A DNA stretch of 64,000 bases from Cytophagaceae bacterium (GCA_002710685.1 PALD01000066.1:186001-250000); one strand, 5' to 3'; positions 50,631 through 60,292 are shown, numbered from the stretch's first letter. Numbers and translations: made by a program. The notes: a model not told the origin generated them from the letters alone.

Positions 50631-52525
50631 ACAGATTCCTGTTTATGGGCCTTTGTGAGGCCGTGGTTTGTCTTTTCCCAGTAAAAGGGCTTGCTTATCA
50701 ACTGAAACAGCCCCTTGTAAGAGGATATGGAGTGCATGAGCCAGTACACTGGGTTTGCGATGGCAAAGAGGATAAGGCTATATGACTTTCGTCGAAAGAC
50801 AGCTATCATATTAATATAGATCATCAATAAATTGCCGGCAAAGAAATTAAATACCGAAATGATGATTACCCAGTCTGGAAACACGAGCTTAAAGAACTTT
50901 TGCACCCCTGTGGTGGTACCCAATCCCATTAAGTTTGCGGTAACGTCAAGCGTTGAAATAAAATAGAACAACAGCAACAGTAGCAATAATGGGTATGCTA
51001 AAAAGGTAAAGAACGTACCGCCTATAAAAAACTGAAAACCAAAAAAACCGCTCCACCCTACTTCTTTTAAAAGTTTTCTGGGGTTGCGCATGTGCACAAG
51101 ATAGGTCTGCATGTAGCCCTTGATCCAGCGTGAGCGTTGACGTATCCAGTTATAGAAGGCGTTGTTGGCTTCCTCATAGGTAGTAGAATCAAGCACCGTG
51201 ACCTTGTATCCTTTTGCATAGGCCCGGATTCCTAGATCTGCATCTTCAGTGACATTAAAACCATCCCAACCGCCCAGCTCCATGAGCTTGTCAAACTTAA
51301 AATGGTTGCTGGTACCACCCAGCGGTATGGGCACCCCCAGGCCGTCAAGCCCCGGCAACATATAATCAAACCAGTATGAATACTCCAGGGTGAACATCCT
51401 GGTAAGGAAATTCTCGGTCTTGTTGAAGTAGTTGAGGGCACATTGTACCACGATGTATTCTTCTGGCAATTTATGAAAAAGTGCATTGACCATCTTCAAC
51501 TGGTCACTATCTGGTATGTCTTCAGCATCATAAATAGTGAGGTATTTACCCTTGCTAAAGTGAAGGCCGTAGTTACAGGCCTTGGGTTTTGTCTTGGGCT
51601 GTGCATAGGGCACGACCACGGGGTCAAATATGCAGGGAAATTTAAGGTTTTTGATTGCATTGAAGGTAACCTCGTCATCTGACTCAATCAATAGTTTTAC
51701 ATCCAGTTTTTTCTTGGGATAATCCAGGTTTTGCAGGTTATAGGCAAGCTTATAGATTACCTCAGACTCTTTAAAGACAGGTAGCTGTATGGTATAGATA
51801 GGTAGTTCTTCATCCGGGTAATTGCCCAGTTCTGCCGGTGAAATTTTCTTTACGGTTTCAGATTTTGCGCCCACAACGGTGAGCATGAACTTAAATGAGA
51901 TGGCAAACAGCAAAAAAAGGTTAATGACCAGGTTGATACCTATGATCGTATTGACGGGAAAAATGAACAATAAAATCAACAATACCACCCCACAAATACC
52001 CAGCACGATAAGTTGTCGCGAGGTAAATGTCTCCAGTGCCGAACTCTTGTTGTCCCGCTCATACAGGTCAAAAACAGCCTTGTGCAACAATTCATCACCA
52101 TAGGCCATGTGCAGGGCCTTTACAATATCCAGGTCTTCTGCAATGTGAATTTCATTGACCTCCAGTAAAAAACGCTCTTTGAACTTGGTGATGACAATAA
52201 AATCTGAGGGGTCAGCACTTACCATGTCAACCTTTCCATCGGTCGTTTTTATGGGATACAGGTTATGGTCAAGTAGAAAATCAAGGTCTTCCTTAGTAAG
52301 GTTATCCTTTACTTTTTCTAGGTTTTCATAATCAAATTGATAGAGTACGACCCCTTCTTTTTCTAAAAGTTGCTTGTAGTACAACCTGGACACAAAAGCA
52401 TAGTTCAAGGCGATTTTCAAGAAAGATTTGTTCAGCTCAACCGCGAGCCGTTCTACCTTCAAAAATTCATTTTCCTGAAGCAGCTGTGATTTTAAGAAGA
52501 GCTCATTTCTATGAAACTGCCGCAT
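50627..52525 (-). CDS. Membrane GT2 polysaccharide synthase with N-terminal GspE_N-like domain
   Basis: 632 aa. Residues ~60-165 (NLTKEDLDFLLDHNLYPIKT, VDMVSADPSDFIVITKFKE) resemble the GspE_N/MshEN fold. The RLGxxL-type c-di-GMP motif is not evident. Two helices follow, then the GT-A domain: QLPVFKESEVI, the DxD-type YDAEDIPDSDQL (~331), NVTEDADLGIRAY (~426) and RQRSRWIKGYMQTY (~461, the Q/R-x-x-RW processivity motif), then C-terminal helices. NfrB and BcsA relatives polymerise and secrete beta-linked glycans. The neighbouring BcsB-like gene and endoglucanase favour a cellulose-like product. Confidence 0.88.
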   Translation of the reverse strand: MRQFHRNELFLKSQLLQENEFLKVERLAVELNKSFLKIALNYAFVSRLYYKQLLEKEGVVLYQFDYENLEKVKDNLTKEDLDFLLDHNLYPIKTTDGKVDMVSADPSDFIVITKFKERFLLEVNEIHIAEDLDIVKALHMAYGDELLHKAVFDLYERDNKSSALETFTSRQLIVLGICGVVLLILLFIFPVNTIIGINLVINLFLLFAISFKFMLTVVGAKSETVKKISPAELGNYPDEELPIYTIQLPVFKESEVIYKLAYNLQNLDYPKKKLDVKLLIESDDEVTFNAIKNLKFPCIFDPVVVPYAQPKTKPKACNYGLHFSKGKYLTIYDAEDIPDSDQLKMVNALFHKLPEEYIVVQCALNYFNKTENFLTRMFTLEYSYWFDYMLPGLDGLGVPIPLGGTSNHFKFDKLMELGGWDGFNVTEDADLGIRAYAKGYKVTVLDSTTYEEANNAFYNWIRQRSRWIKGYMQTYLVHMRNPRKLLKEVGWSGFFGFQFFIGGTFFTFLAYPLLLLLLLFYFISTLDVTANLMGLGTTTGVQKFFKLVFPDWVIIISVFNFFAGNLLMIYINMIAVFRRKSYSLILFAIANPVYWLMHSISSYKGLFQLISKPFYWEKTNHGLTKAHKQESV

Positions 52526-52526
52526 A

Positions 52527-53420
52527 TCAATTTAGTTTAATCACTGCAAAAGCCTGATATCCCTTACCTATGGCAGCATTTCTATTATAGATGTCATGAA
52601 AAACGCCGGCATATAGTGAGAAGGTGGGCGAAAAATCATATCCCAAATTCAACGATGCCTTGATCATGTTATACTCTGCAATAGACTGCAGGTTGTTTAC
52701 AAAAAATGAAGCATTGTCGCTAAAGGAAAACATACCATCCAGTTCACCCAGAACCAGGAACCTCTGCGTTATCCTGTAACCTTCTGAAATCAAAAAACGC
52801 AATTGCACGGGGTCTTCTGGAAAGAAGTACCGCAAGCCCACTTCAACCTTATGAAAATTGTTATAATCTCCCAGGAACTTTAAGGTACCGCCCAAAATTA
52901 TGCGGCCCTCCAGCCCAAAAAGCTCATATCCTGTAAAGGGTGCTTCTGTATTACTGTAAGCGGGAAGGTAAGCTATCAGGGCGCCCATGAGGTAATTATC
53001 GCCAAAATGGGTAATATTGAACCTACCCCCTATCTCTATATCTCCCAGGTCTGCATTACTGTTCTTTACCGTTGCGTCATCATACTTGCTGGTAAAATAG
53101 GGTATGGATGCAATGAGGTTGAGCTTGTCAGAAAAGATGGGTAGGCTTATATATATCCTGGGGTTGTAATTGCTGTACTTTCCATCATTTGAAAAATCTG
53201 TTTTATTACCATCAGTATCCCTAAATGAAGTAGCACTGTAATGGCTTATATATGGTGATATCAATATCTCGCCATTAGATTGTTGCCACGGGTTGATCAC
53301 TCTTGTGGTGTCCCGTGATATTGCATGTGGTGTGGTGACCTGCACAGCCCCTTCCTGGGCCTTAAGCATGGTAAGTGCCCCCATAAAGATCACGATAAGG
53401 CATATACATCTAGTTTTCAT
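52527..53420 (-). CDS. Outer-membrane beta-barrel protein of the exopolysaccharide operon
   Basis: The start is placed at MKTRCICLIVIFMGALTML (53420), giving about 297 aa with a clean signal peptide. The mature protein is a series of short amphipathic beta strands (ISPYISHYSATSF, YISLPIFSDKLNLIASIPYF, FNITHFGDNYLMGALIAYLP, ending YQAFAVIKLN). That suggests a 12- to 14-strand outer-membrane channel. It overlaps the BcsB-like gene end by 11 bases and ends one base before the synthase gene. It is probably the outer-membrane exit for the polymer, replacing BcsC. No family name recognised. Confidence 0.78.
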   Translation of the reverse strand: MKTRCICLIVIFMGALTMLKAQEGAVQVTTPHAISRDTTRVINPWQQSNGEILISPYISHYSATSFRDTDGNKTDFSNDGKYSNYNPRIYISLPIFSDKLNLIASIPYFTSKYDDATVKNSNADLGDIEIGGRFNITHFGDNYLMGALIAYLPAYSNTEAPFTGYELFGLEGRIILGGTLKFLGDYNNFHKVEVGLRYFFPEDPVQLRFLISEGYRITQRFLVLGELDGMFSFSDNASFFVNNLQSIAEYNMIKASLNLGYDFSPTFSLYAGVFHDIYNRNAAIGKGYQAFAVIKLN

Positions 53421-55455
53421 CAGTGATGTTCTTTTTAGATTCCTGAGACTTTTGAAAAACATAGATGAGCAATACCACCATCAAGACAAAAAGGCCAAAT
53501 ACAATAAAAATACGGTACTTGTTCCATACCGCGTCAAAACCGGTTTCCAGTTCAACTTGATCAACATCAGCATCGTCCTTCTTTAAGCTGAAAAAATAGG
53601 CGTTCTCTGGGCTTGATAGTACCAGGTTGCCCGTGTTGCTCAAATATTGGCCATCAACCTCATCAATAAGGTTGTACAGTATTTTTTCATCATGACCAGG
53701 ATCATAGATAAACATGACCGCATTGTCCTGGGCGGTAAACAATTGGTTAAAGCCTATGGCATTTGCATATTTTATATTAAAATATTTGTTGTAATCCCCT
53801 TTATTATATGAATAACCATCCTCCTGCACCTGTAAATAAGCATGCTCATTGAGAAGCTTGGTAAACGGTGCTAGGTCATCGCTTATAATGATCTTGTTAT
53901 AGTCTTTATCATGCGGGGTATTGAGGCTGTCAATAGATACGACCCTGGGAAAATTAAATGCCGTCTTCTTTATATGTACCGGGTTTACCAGTGAGACAAG
54001 CTTGCTAAGGGCATCCACATCCGTAACGTCAGTTTTGGCATTCCAGTAAATGCGCATGGGGGCTTCATTGAAGTTCTCTGGAAAGTAGAAAAAGTTAAGC
54101 TGGGGCTTGTCGTTATAGCTCACGGGCTTGATACTGGAGCTTCCCAGGTCAAGCTGGGCATAAAAGGTCGCGGGGTTTGAAACGCACATTCCCCCTTCGG
54201 GCACATAATAAAATTCAATCTTGAGGATGTTGTTCTTTTTAAGGTCAAAATGATCAAAGTTTACCACCTTGTTAAAAACACCGCTTTCATCTAGCTCATG
54301 GCTCTCCTTGAGCACCCCATCCAGAAATATGTTAACGTATGCATCTTCGGTGGTCTTTATGGGCCTATATTTAAAATCGAGCAAGAACTCCATTTTGTTT
54401 AGGCTTGCGCCAAAAATTGACCTGGGGATGGAGATTTCCCTGTACATTTTTCCTATTCCCTCGATAAGGCCCTCATCAACACCCAGTTGATTGAGGCTAA
54501 CGGCCGCAGTTTCCCTATTGGAAACGTCCTGTCTTAGATCCATGCCCTGGTCAATGGTCATGGTATCTGTAAATGCCGAACTAAAGATGTCTTTATCCAG
54601 CACCGCCTGTGCCGCCTTTTCAAAACCTGCCACGTCCCCTGCGGTGACCACTAAGGTCGTATGTGGCACGAGTGTGTCCCCGGCTTGTTTGTTTTTCCCC
54701 GTAAGGGCAAGGATACCCTGTCCTTTTTTTAAGGAAGCTGAGACCCCTGCGTTCAGGGATGGCGGTAAATCCTTGATCAATGCCAGTACAATGGCGCGGT
54801 CAGGGCCGTTGCCAGTGGTATCAGCAATCGAACCCACTTTAAACTCTTGCAACAGTACCTTTTTAAAATATGACTTTATATATGCGGCATAGCTCAACGT
54901 GGTTAAATCAGGGTTTTTCGGAAGCAAAAGCTTGTTTGCCATGGGGATAAAATCACTTATGTGCCGTGGCGACCTTACCTGTTTTTTACCATCATCGGTA
55001 TTTAGGTCAATGTATGACGAAGGCAGCATCCTTATCCAGAAAGCCCCTTCACTGTATATTTCACAAATCTCTTCGCTTATTTTAAGGTCAGTCATCACAT
55101 CTATCCTGAAAAAACCAGAGGATACATATCTTGCCTCCAGGGGTATCTTAATGTTGATCAAACTGTTATCTAATGAAGGAGATACGGTGCGCATGGGGAT
55201 ACCGGCTACCGCAACGGTGATAAAACTGTTTTTTTTATCCAGTACTTCAGAAGCCCCGAAATTTAGGGAGAGTTCACTTTCTCCCACCAGGCTGTATTCA
55301 TTGACGGGAATAAAGAAGCTTACCTTGTTCCTAGAACCATACAGCACGGATTCTTCGGGATAGTCAAAGTCTGAGAAACTAAACCGCGTCTGGGCATCGG
55401 AAAAAGAAAATACCAATAGCGACAGGAATAATATGATTGATGATTTACGTATCAT
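53410..55455 (-). CDS. BcsB-like periplasmic polysaccharide-synthase subunit
   Basis: 681 aa with a signal peptide ending near SFSDAQ and one C-terminal membrane anchor (YRIFIVFGLFVLMVVLLIYVF, ~645-665), the topology of BcsB. The middle has repeated jelly-roll-like segments: VSFFIPVNEYSLVGESELSLNFG, AYVNIFLDGVLKESHEL and KIEFYYVPEGGMCVSNPATFYAQLDLGSS. The last closely recalls the BcsB carbohydrate-binding region. It would receive the nascent chain from the GT2 synthase across the periplasm. Located between the histidine kinase and the outer-membrane protein genes. Sequence divergence from enterobacterial BcsB is large, so the name is family-level. Confidence 0.82.
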   Translation of the reverse strand: MIRKSSIILFLSLLVFSFSDAQTRFSFSDFDYPEESVLYGSRNKVSFFIPVNEYSLVGESELSLNFGASEVLDKKNSFITVAVAGIPMRTVSPSLDNSLINIKIPLEARYVSSGFFRIDVMTDLKISEEICEIYSEGAFWIRMLPSSYIDLNTDDGKKQVRSPRHISDFIPMANKLLLPKNPDLTTLSYAAYIKSYFKKVLLQEFKVGSIADTTGNGPDRAIVLALIKDLPPSLNAGVSASLKKGQGILALTGKNKQAGDTLVPHTTLVVTAGDVAGFEKAAQAVLDKDIFSSAFTDTMTIDQGMDLRQDVSNRETAAVSLNQLGVDEGLIEGIGKMYREISIPRSIFGASLNKMEFLLDFKYRPIKTTEDAYVNIFLDGVLKESHELDESGVFNKVVNFDHFDLKKNNILKIEFYYVPEGGMCVSNPATFYAQLDLGSSSIKPVSYNDKPQLNFFYFPENFNEAPMRIYWNAKTDVTDVDALSKLVSLVNPVHIKKTAFNFPRVVSIDSLNTPHDKDYNKIIISDDLAPFTKLLNEHAYLQVQEDGYSYNKGDYNKYFNIKYANAIGFNQLFTAQDNAVMFIYDPGHDEKILYNLIDEVDGQYLSNTGNLVLSSPENAYFFSLKKDDADVDQVELETGFDAVWNKYRIFIVFGLFVLMVVLLIYVFQKSQESKKNITDEN

Positions 55456-55475
55456 GGTCTACGGGATGATGTTAT

Positions 55476-56810
55476 TTAAGATTGGGATAGATTAAATTCC
55501 ACCAAGAACTCAAATCCCAGTGAAACGGATGAACTATAGCGCAGGTGCCCATCCAGCAATTCGATGTGGTTTTTTGCAATGCTTAGCCCCAGGCCTTTTG
55601 TTTGTTGTATTTCCTTGAGCTTATAGTCATTGATGTTCTTAAAGTGAGCTTCCATCGTGCTCATGGATATCCCGGTATTCCTGTTAAGGATTTCCAAGAA
55701 TATGGCCTCTTGCTCCTGCCTGGTGTTGATAATGATGGTATCGTTGTTCCTAGAGAAGTTGATGGCATATTTCATCAAGTTGTAGATGGCAATATCTGCC
55801 ATGTTCTTATCCACCTGGATGATATGGTGGCTTGCCCTTAAGTTGATATCGAGCTTGATGTTCTTGGATGACGTGCTTTCAAAAAACTTGTATTCATTGT
55901 TCTTGATAAGTTCATGAAGGTCAACGGCAGTCCTGGTAATCTCGGCGGCCTGGGGCAAATGGTCTTCGGTAAAGACCTCAAAGAGAGAATCCGTAGAGCC
56001 AGATACGTCTGCTATGGAGCTCTTGATAAGCTGCATATAATCATGTTGCCCGGGTTCTTGCAAGTACCGGTTTTCAAGCTCTATAAGTTCAATGAGAGAT
56101 TCTATACTGCCCAGGCGGTTCTTGAGTTCATGGCGCAAGACCTTGATTTCATTTTCAAATTTCTTGATCTGGCCGGTTTTATGGTTGAGTTCCCGCTCAC
56201 AGTTTTCCTTTTTCTTCAGGATGTCATCCACTTCCCTTTTTCTCAACATATCCTCCTCTACCCTGTCTTTTAAGGCCAGCATCTTTATTGCCGGGAAAGC
56301 GGTGCTCACCGCACAAATGGCAAGACAGGTATACCCCCCCAGCACCAGGAGTGCATCCAGGTCAATCATATTAAAAAAACTGAGCACGATGATCAATAGG
56401 CAGAACACCAGGAACTGTATGGCCGCGTCAGATACCCTCCACACGGCAATCGTGTTAAAGCTTATAAAGGTTACCGTCAACAAGACCAAATAAAGGATTT
56501 TACCATTAACTGGTGTAAGAGTCAGGCTATATACATTGACAAATACAAGGGTGAGCAGGATAACGTGCAAAAGAACAAACGGTTTTTGTTGTACTTTAGC
56601 CAGCAGGTAATGGCTGATAACGATTATGGTCAACCCTATGACCTTGAGAACGGTCAACTCGATGTATTGTGCAGGAACTATAAGGAAATCTAGGATAGAA
56701 CCCAGTACCATGAAGAATATAATTCCCCATATAAGTTTATTGGAGGCCTGCCACATCTGGACACGCAATTCTTCAACCAGGTCTTTCCGCGAAAGATTGT
56801 ATAGGCTCAT
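55476..56810 (-). CDS. Membrane histidine kinase heading the exopolysaccharide operon
   Basis: 444 aa. Six hydrophobic segments (residues ~25-180) form an integral sensor domain without a large periplasmic loop. A coiled coil (EEDMLRKREVDDILKKKENC) follows. The phospho-acceptor helix is VLRHELKNRLGSIESL (His ~226). The ATPase region has YNLMKYAINFSRNND and TKGLGLSIAKNHIELLDGHL. Because the polymer genes and a lone receiver follow in tight succession, this kinase probably controls the activity or assembly of that machinery. The start codon overlaps the divergent GH5 start. Confidence 0.9.
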   Translation of the reverse strand: MSLYNLSRKDLVEELRVQMWQASNKLIWGIIFFMVLGSILDFLIVPAQYIELTVLKVIGLTIIVISHYLLAKVQQKPFVLLHVILLTLVFVNVYSLTLTPVNGKILYLVLLTVTFISFNTIAVWRVSDAAIQFLVFCLLIIVLSFFNMIDLDALLVLGGYTCLAICAVSTAFPAIKMLALKDRVEEDMLRKREVDDILKKKENCERELNHKTGQIKKFENEIKVLRHELKNRLGSIESLIELIELENRYLQEPGQHDYMQLIKSSIADVSGSTDSLFEVFTEDHLPQAAEITRTAVDLHELIKNNEYKFFESTSSKNIKLDINLRASHHIIQVDKNMADIAIYNLMKYAINFSRNNDTIIINTRQEQEAIFLEILNRNTGISMSTMEAHFKNINDYKLKEIQQTKGLGLSIAKNHIELLDGHLRYSSSVSLGFEFLVEFNLSQS

Positions 56811-57867
56811 GATGTTTAAATTGGGACAGGGTGAAGGTACTGAAAAATGGGTTGAAAAGCACTATATTCATAATCTTTTCTTAATATTATCAATAATATC
56901 CTTTGGATGTATCCAAAAAATACCTGCTCAAGGCATGAATTTATCAGGGTTAGAGCGTACTTGGAACAAATCACTTGACCTAACCTCTCAAGTCAAATCC
57001 ATCAATGAACAAATTACATTTTTGTATGAAAAAGATTACAAAATTTACAGATTACCCCTGGATATTGATTTTTTGTTAAGTACTGACAAGCAGGTATTAA
57101 AGAAAAAAATGAACATTTTAATCAAGTTGACCAAGAAAAAAAAGGTCAACCTCGTCTTCGCTTATTTTAACCACGACTTGACCCAAGACAACTATAAGCA
57201 AAGGGCAAAAGAAATAGCCGCAAACTGGTTACAATTGCTCAACCTTATAAAAGGCAACAAGGATAACCTTTATATAGACCTTGCTAATGAGCCCGTGATC
57301 TACCCCCGGGAATGGGAAGAAGCCGCCTCGGTCATCATCGGGACCATAAGAGATACCTACCCGGATATCAAGATCATTTATGGGGCGTCAAATTTCAACA
57401 GCATGTATGAGCTATCGCGCTCCAGGCCCCTGCCTTATGACAATATCATTTATGCATTTCATTTTTATGAGCCTTATATCTTTACCCATCAGGGCACGAG
57501 CTGGACGGGAAACCAAACGGCTACCGTAAACATCCCCTTTCCTTACCCTGGTAGCGCTCCAGAAAAAATGCCCCCACTGAACAAGAAAGCCATGGGCACC
57601 CAGGCAGAGATTAACTACCGTGATTATCCCAGTACGGGCACCTGCCAGGCGATGGATGATAAAATTGCCCTTATCCATCACTGGGCCCAGGAAAATAATG
57701 TGGAGGTATGGTGCACCGAGTATGGTGTGACCATAAACGCAGACCGTGAATCCCGCATCCACTACCTTAAGTGCGTGGAGCAAGCCCTTAATAGGTATAA
57801 TATCAAGGGATTTGTGTGGGAATATGAGGGCAACTTTGAGGTAAAGGATATCCTCTTTCAAGATTAA
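56809..57867 (+). CDS. GH5 endoglucanase-like secreted enzyme
   Basis: The start is placed at 56809/56812 (MMFKLGQGEG...), the first ATG giving a signal segment (HNLFLILSIISFGCIQKIPAQ). The open frame extends to 56626 but that part is antisense to the kinase. The TIM barrel shows KIYRLPLDIDF, LYIDLANEPVI (acid/base Glu ~162), IIYAFHFYEPYIFTHQG and VEVWCTEYGVT (nucleophile Glu ~304). GH5 enzymes cleave beta-1,4-glucans or mannans. Placed head-to-head with a polymer-secretion operon, it is most likely the trimming glucanase (BcsZ analogue) rather than a nutritional cellulase. Confidence 0.87.
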   Translation: MMFKLGQGEGTEKWVEKHYIHNLFLILSIISFGCIQKIPAQGMNLSGLERTWNKSLDLTSQVKSINEQITFLYEKDYKIYRLPLDIDFLLSTDKQVLKKKMNILIKLTKKKKVNLVFAYFNHDLTQDNYKQRAKEIAANWLQLLNLIKGNKDNLYIDLANEPVIYPREWEEAASVIIGTIRDTYPDIKIIYGASNFNSMYELSRSRPLPYDNIIYAFHFYEPYIFTHQGTSWTGNQTATVNIPFPYPGSAPEKMPPLNKKAMGTQAEINYRDYPSTGTCQAMDDKIALIHHWAQENNVEVWCTEYGVTINADRESRIHYLKCVEQALNRYNIKGFVWEYEGNFEVKDILFQD

Positions 57868-57887
57868 TGTACCCTATTGTTTTTTGT

Positions 57888-57903
57888 TTTGGCTGTAGCC
57901 AAA
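57888..57903. repeat. TTTTGGCT-GT-AGCCAAAT dyad
   Basis: Twenty bases after the GH5 stop. Member of the family at 453, 4892, 23045 and 42911. Confidence 0.5.
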
Positions 57904-58015
57904 TAAACTATATCATATTATGTATAAGTAGATTACACTTCAAAAAGCTCCTGTTTTTATTTGTTTTGCCCCTCACTTTTAATGTACTTTAATATCACTG
58001 GCCATTTAATGAACA

Positions 58016-58402
58016 ATGAATACATTAAACATAGAGGTGACTCGATTTTTAGATGGTTTAAAACATCCATTGCGGGATGAAATTGAACTGCTACGGCACA
58101 TTGTCATACATGCGGTTTCTGGTCTTTCAGAAAATATCAAGTGGAATGGACCCAATTATAGTCTCGGCGATGCAGATAGGATAACCTTGAAGATCCACCC
58201 CTCAAAGCAGGTGCAGCTTATTTTTCACCGAGGGGTAAAAAAACAAGAACAACCCCAGCATAAAATCATTGATACAGATGCTGCACTATTGCAATGGAAA
58301 GAGAATGACAGGGCAATCCTTTCATTTAAAAATGTAGATGAAATTGAAAATGCCAGATTAAACATAATCGATATCGTTAAAAAATGGGTTGAAGCGGAAT
58401 AA
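58016..58402 (+). CDS. DUF1801 (YdhG-like) protein
   Basis: 128 aa. HPLRDEIELLRHIVIHAVSG followed by ENIKWNGPNYSL is the DUF1801 signature (LR..I....P...E.IKW..P.Y). The fold is small, mixed alpha/beta, cytoplasmic and of unknown activity. It is monocistronic. No terminator or operon partner is visible; the gap 58403-58582 holds only AT-rich sequence. Confidence 0.88.
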   Translation: MNTLNIEVTRFLDGLKHPLRDEIELLRHIVIHAVSGLSENIKWNGPNYSLGDADRITLKIHPSKQVQLIFHRGVKKQEQPQHKIIDTDAALLQWKENDRAILSFKNVDEIENARLNIIDIVKKWVEAE

Positions 58403-58582
58403 TTTTCACCAGTAATGGCAAATCATCTTTACTCAATCACCCCCTAAAAAGGTGTACTTTATCATAGAATAAGAGAATAATCTACATTTTAACTAAATGG
58501 ATTTACTTATTTTGAACAATTCACAATAGTTTTTTCTTATCTTGTTTATTCTTAAGAAATTTTAGGCAACATATTATAAACA

Positions 58583-60043
58583 ATGAAAAAAACTCCATCA
58601 TCATCAAGTAGAAGAAAATTTATCAAGAACACCGCGATTGCATCCGGTGTATTTATCGTCCCAAGGCACGTGCTGGGCGGGGCTGGATTCTTGGCTCCCA
58701 GTGACAAGCTTAACATTGCGGCCATAGGTGCCGGTGGTAAGGGAGCAAGCGACATTGCCAATGCTTCTGTCAACGGCAGGGAAAATGTGGTTGCGCTCTG
58801 CGACGTCCATTTTTCGGGTTCTGCAAAAGCATCGGTCAAACGTTTCCCTAAGGCCAAACTATTTAATGATTACCGCGAGATGCTAGATAGCATGAAGGAT
58901 ATTGATGCGGTTACCATCAGTACCCCTGACCATGTTCACGGCCCTGCGGCATCATACGCCATGCAGCGCGGCAAGCACGTTTATGTGCAAAAACCCATGA
59001 CCCACAACATCAGCGAGGCACGTATGCTCACGCAAATGGCACGGGATAAAAAAGTGGTAACCCAAATGGGAAACCAGGGTGGTTCAAACCCCCTACTGGG
59101 CATGGTTCAAAAATGGGTAGACTCAGGTAAACTGGGCAATATCCACAAAGTAGAGATCTGGACAAACAGGCCGGTATGGCCACAAGGAGGTGCCATGCCA
59201 CCACCAGACCCATCTGCAAAGCCTGAAGACCTGTACTGGGACTTATGGCTGGGACCCGCCCCATTGAGACCATATACACCTAACCTTGCTCCATTTAACT
59301 GGAGGGGATGGTGGGATTATGGTACGGGAGCACTGGGTGATGTGGGTTGTCACTTGATTGACATACCTTACCGTACACTCAAATTGAAGTATCCTACCGC
59401 AGCTGAGTGTAGCGTGGGCACGGTATTCTCACAGATGTGGAATCCAGATTACAACCCTGAGGGATGTCCTCCAGCTTCCTTTATCACTTTAAATTATGAG
59501 GCTACGGCCAAAACAGGTTCGCCATTAACCATGACCTGGAGCGATGGAGGCATACGTCCTGCACATCCGGAAATTATTCCTGCAGATAGCGATATTGGTG
59601 GGCCAGGAAGCCAAAATGGTGTGTTGATACATGGTGAAAATGGGGTAATCTCCACAAACATCAATGACAGCTCGCCATTAACACCAAAACTTTACCTGAA
59701 CAACGGTGAAACCGATTTTGGCCCTGAGGTTGAAGAAATGCCAGAACCAGAATATGGTCACCAGCGCAAATGGGTAGATGCTTGTAAAGCAGGTTTCAAC
59801 AGCAAGGAGCACAAGGAGCTTACCTCTTCTTTTGACTATGCAGGTCCCATGACCGAGACCGTGCTTATGGGTAACCTCGCCATTCGCAGTTATATGCTAA
59901 GGCAAAAAGCTGAAGGTGGCAACATGGAATTCCACGGCCGCAAGAAACTGCTTTGGGATGGTGAGAATATGAAGATCACCAACTTTGATGAAGCAAACCA
60001 GTTTGTGACACGCGAGTACCGCAAAGGGTTTGAGATGTCATAA
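58583..60043 (+). CDS. Gfo/Idh/MocA-family oxidoreductase, Tat-exported
   Basis: 486 aa. SSSRRKFIKNTAIASGVFIV is a twin-arginine-type signal, the common export route for this Bacteroidota clade. The NAD(P)-binding Rossmann start is LNIAAIGAGGKGASDIANA. VYVQKPMTHNISEARML holds the catalytic EKP-like Lys, here QKP, the variant of the Bacteroidota exported group. GDVGCHLIDIPYRTLKL supplies the substrate-site His. Related enzymes oxidise or epimerise sugars or remove GalNAc (GH109-like). Its own terminator follows. Substrate unknown. Confidence 0.9.
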   Translation: MKKTPSSSSRRKFIKNTAIASGVFIVPRHVLGGAGFLAPSDKLNIAAIGAGGKGASDIANASVNGRENVVALCDVHFSGSAKASVKRFPKAKLFNDYREMLDSMKDIDAVTISTPDHVHGPAASYAMQRGKHVYVQKPMTHNISEARMLTQMARDKKVVTQMGNQGGSNPLLGMVQKWVDSGKLGNIHKVEIWTNRPVWPQGGAMPPPDPSAKPEDLYWDLWLGPAPLRPYTPNLAPFNWRGWWDYGTGALGDVGCHLIDIPYRTLKLKYPTAAECSVGTVFSQMWNPDYNPEGCPPASFITLNYEATAKTGSPLTMTWSDGGIRPAHPEIIPADSDIGGPGSQNGVLIHGENGVISTNINDSSPLTPKLYLNNGETDFGPEVEEMPEPEYGHQRKWVDACKAGFNSKEHKELTSSFDYAGPMTETVLMGNLAIRSYMLRQKAEGGNMEFHGRKKLLWDGENMKITNFDEANQFVTREYRKGFEMS

Positions 60044-60063
60044 GCAATTTAATATACAAAAAC

Positions 60064-60090
60064 CAAAGGCCGCAGCAATGCGGCCTTTTT
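60064..60090 (+). terminator. Terminator of the oxidoreductase gene
   Basis: GGCCGC / GCGGCC with AGCAAT loop, flanked by AAA and TTTTTT. Confidence 0.88.
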
Positions 60091-60232
60091 TAGTTTATGC
60101 AAGGTAAGGTACCCCTCAAGGGCAGATTCTTGAAACCATCTCCCCATACCAAAATAAATTTCAAGCTACGCGTGATGGAAGGATAAATTTTATAGTATAT
60201 CAAGCATATTGACCTTAATACTATCTTGGGTT

Positions 60233-60263
60233 TTGTAGGTAGCAACAATTTCATGTACTTTAG
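60233..60263 (+). promoter_or_regulatory. Bacteroidota-type promoter TTG-N20-TACTTTAG
   Basis: The TTG at 60233 and TACTTTAG at 60256 fit the -33/-7 arrangement with one mismatch to TAnnTTTG, about 30 bases before the MlrC-like start. Confidence 0.45.
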
Positions 60264-60292
60264 ACGGACGGACAACCTATTAATCCATTAAA

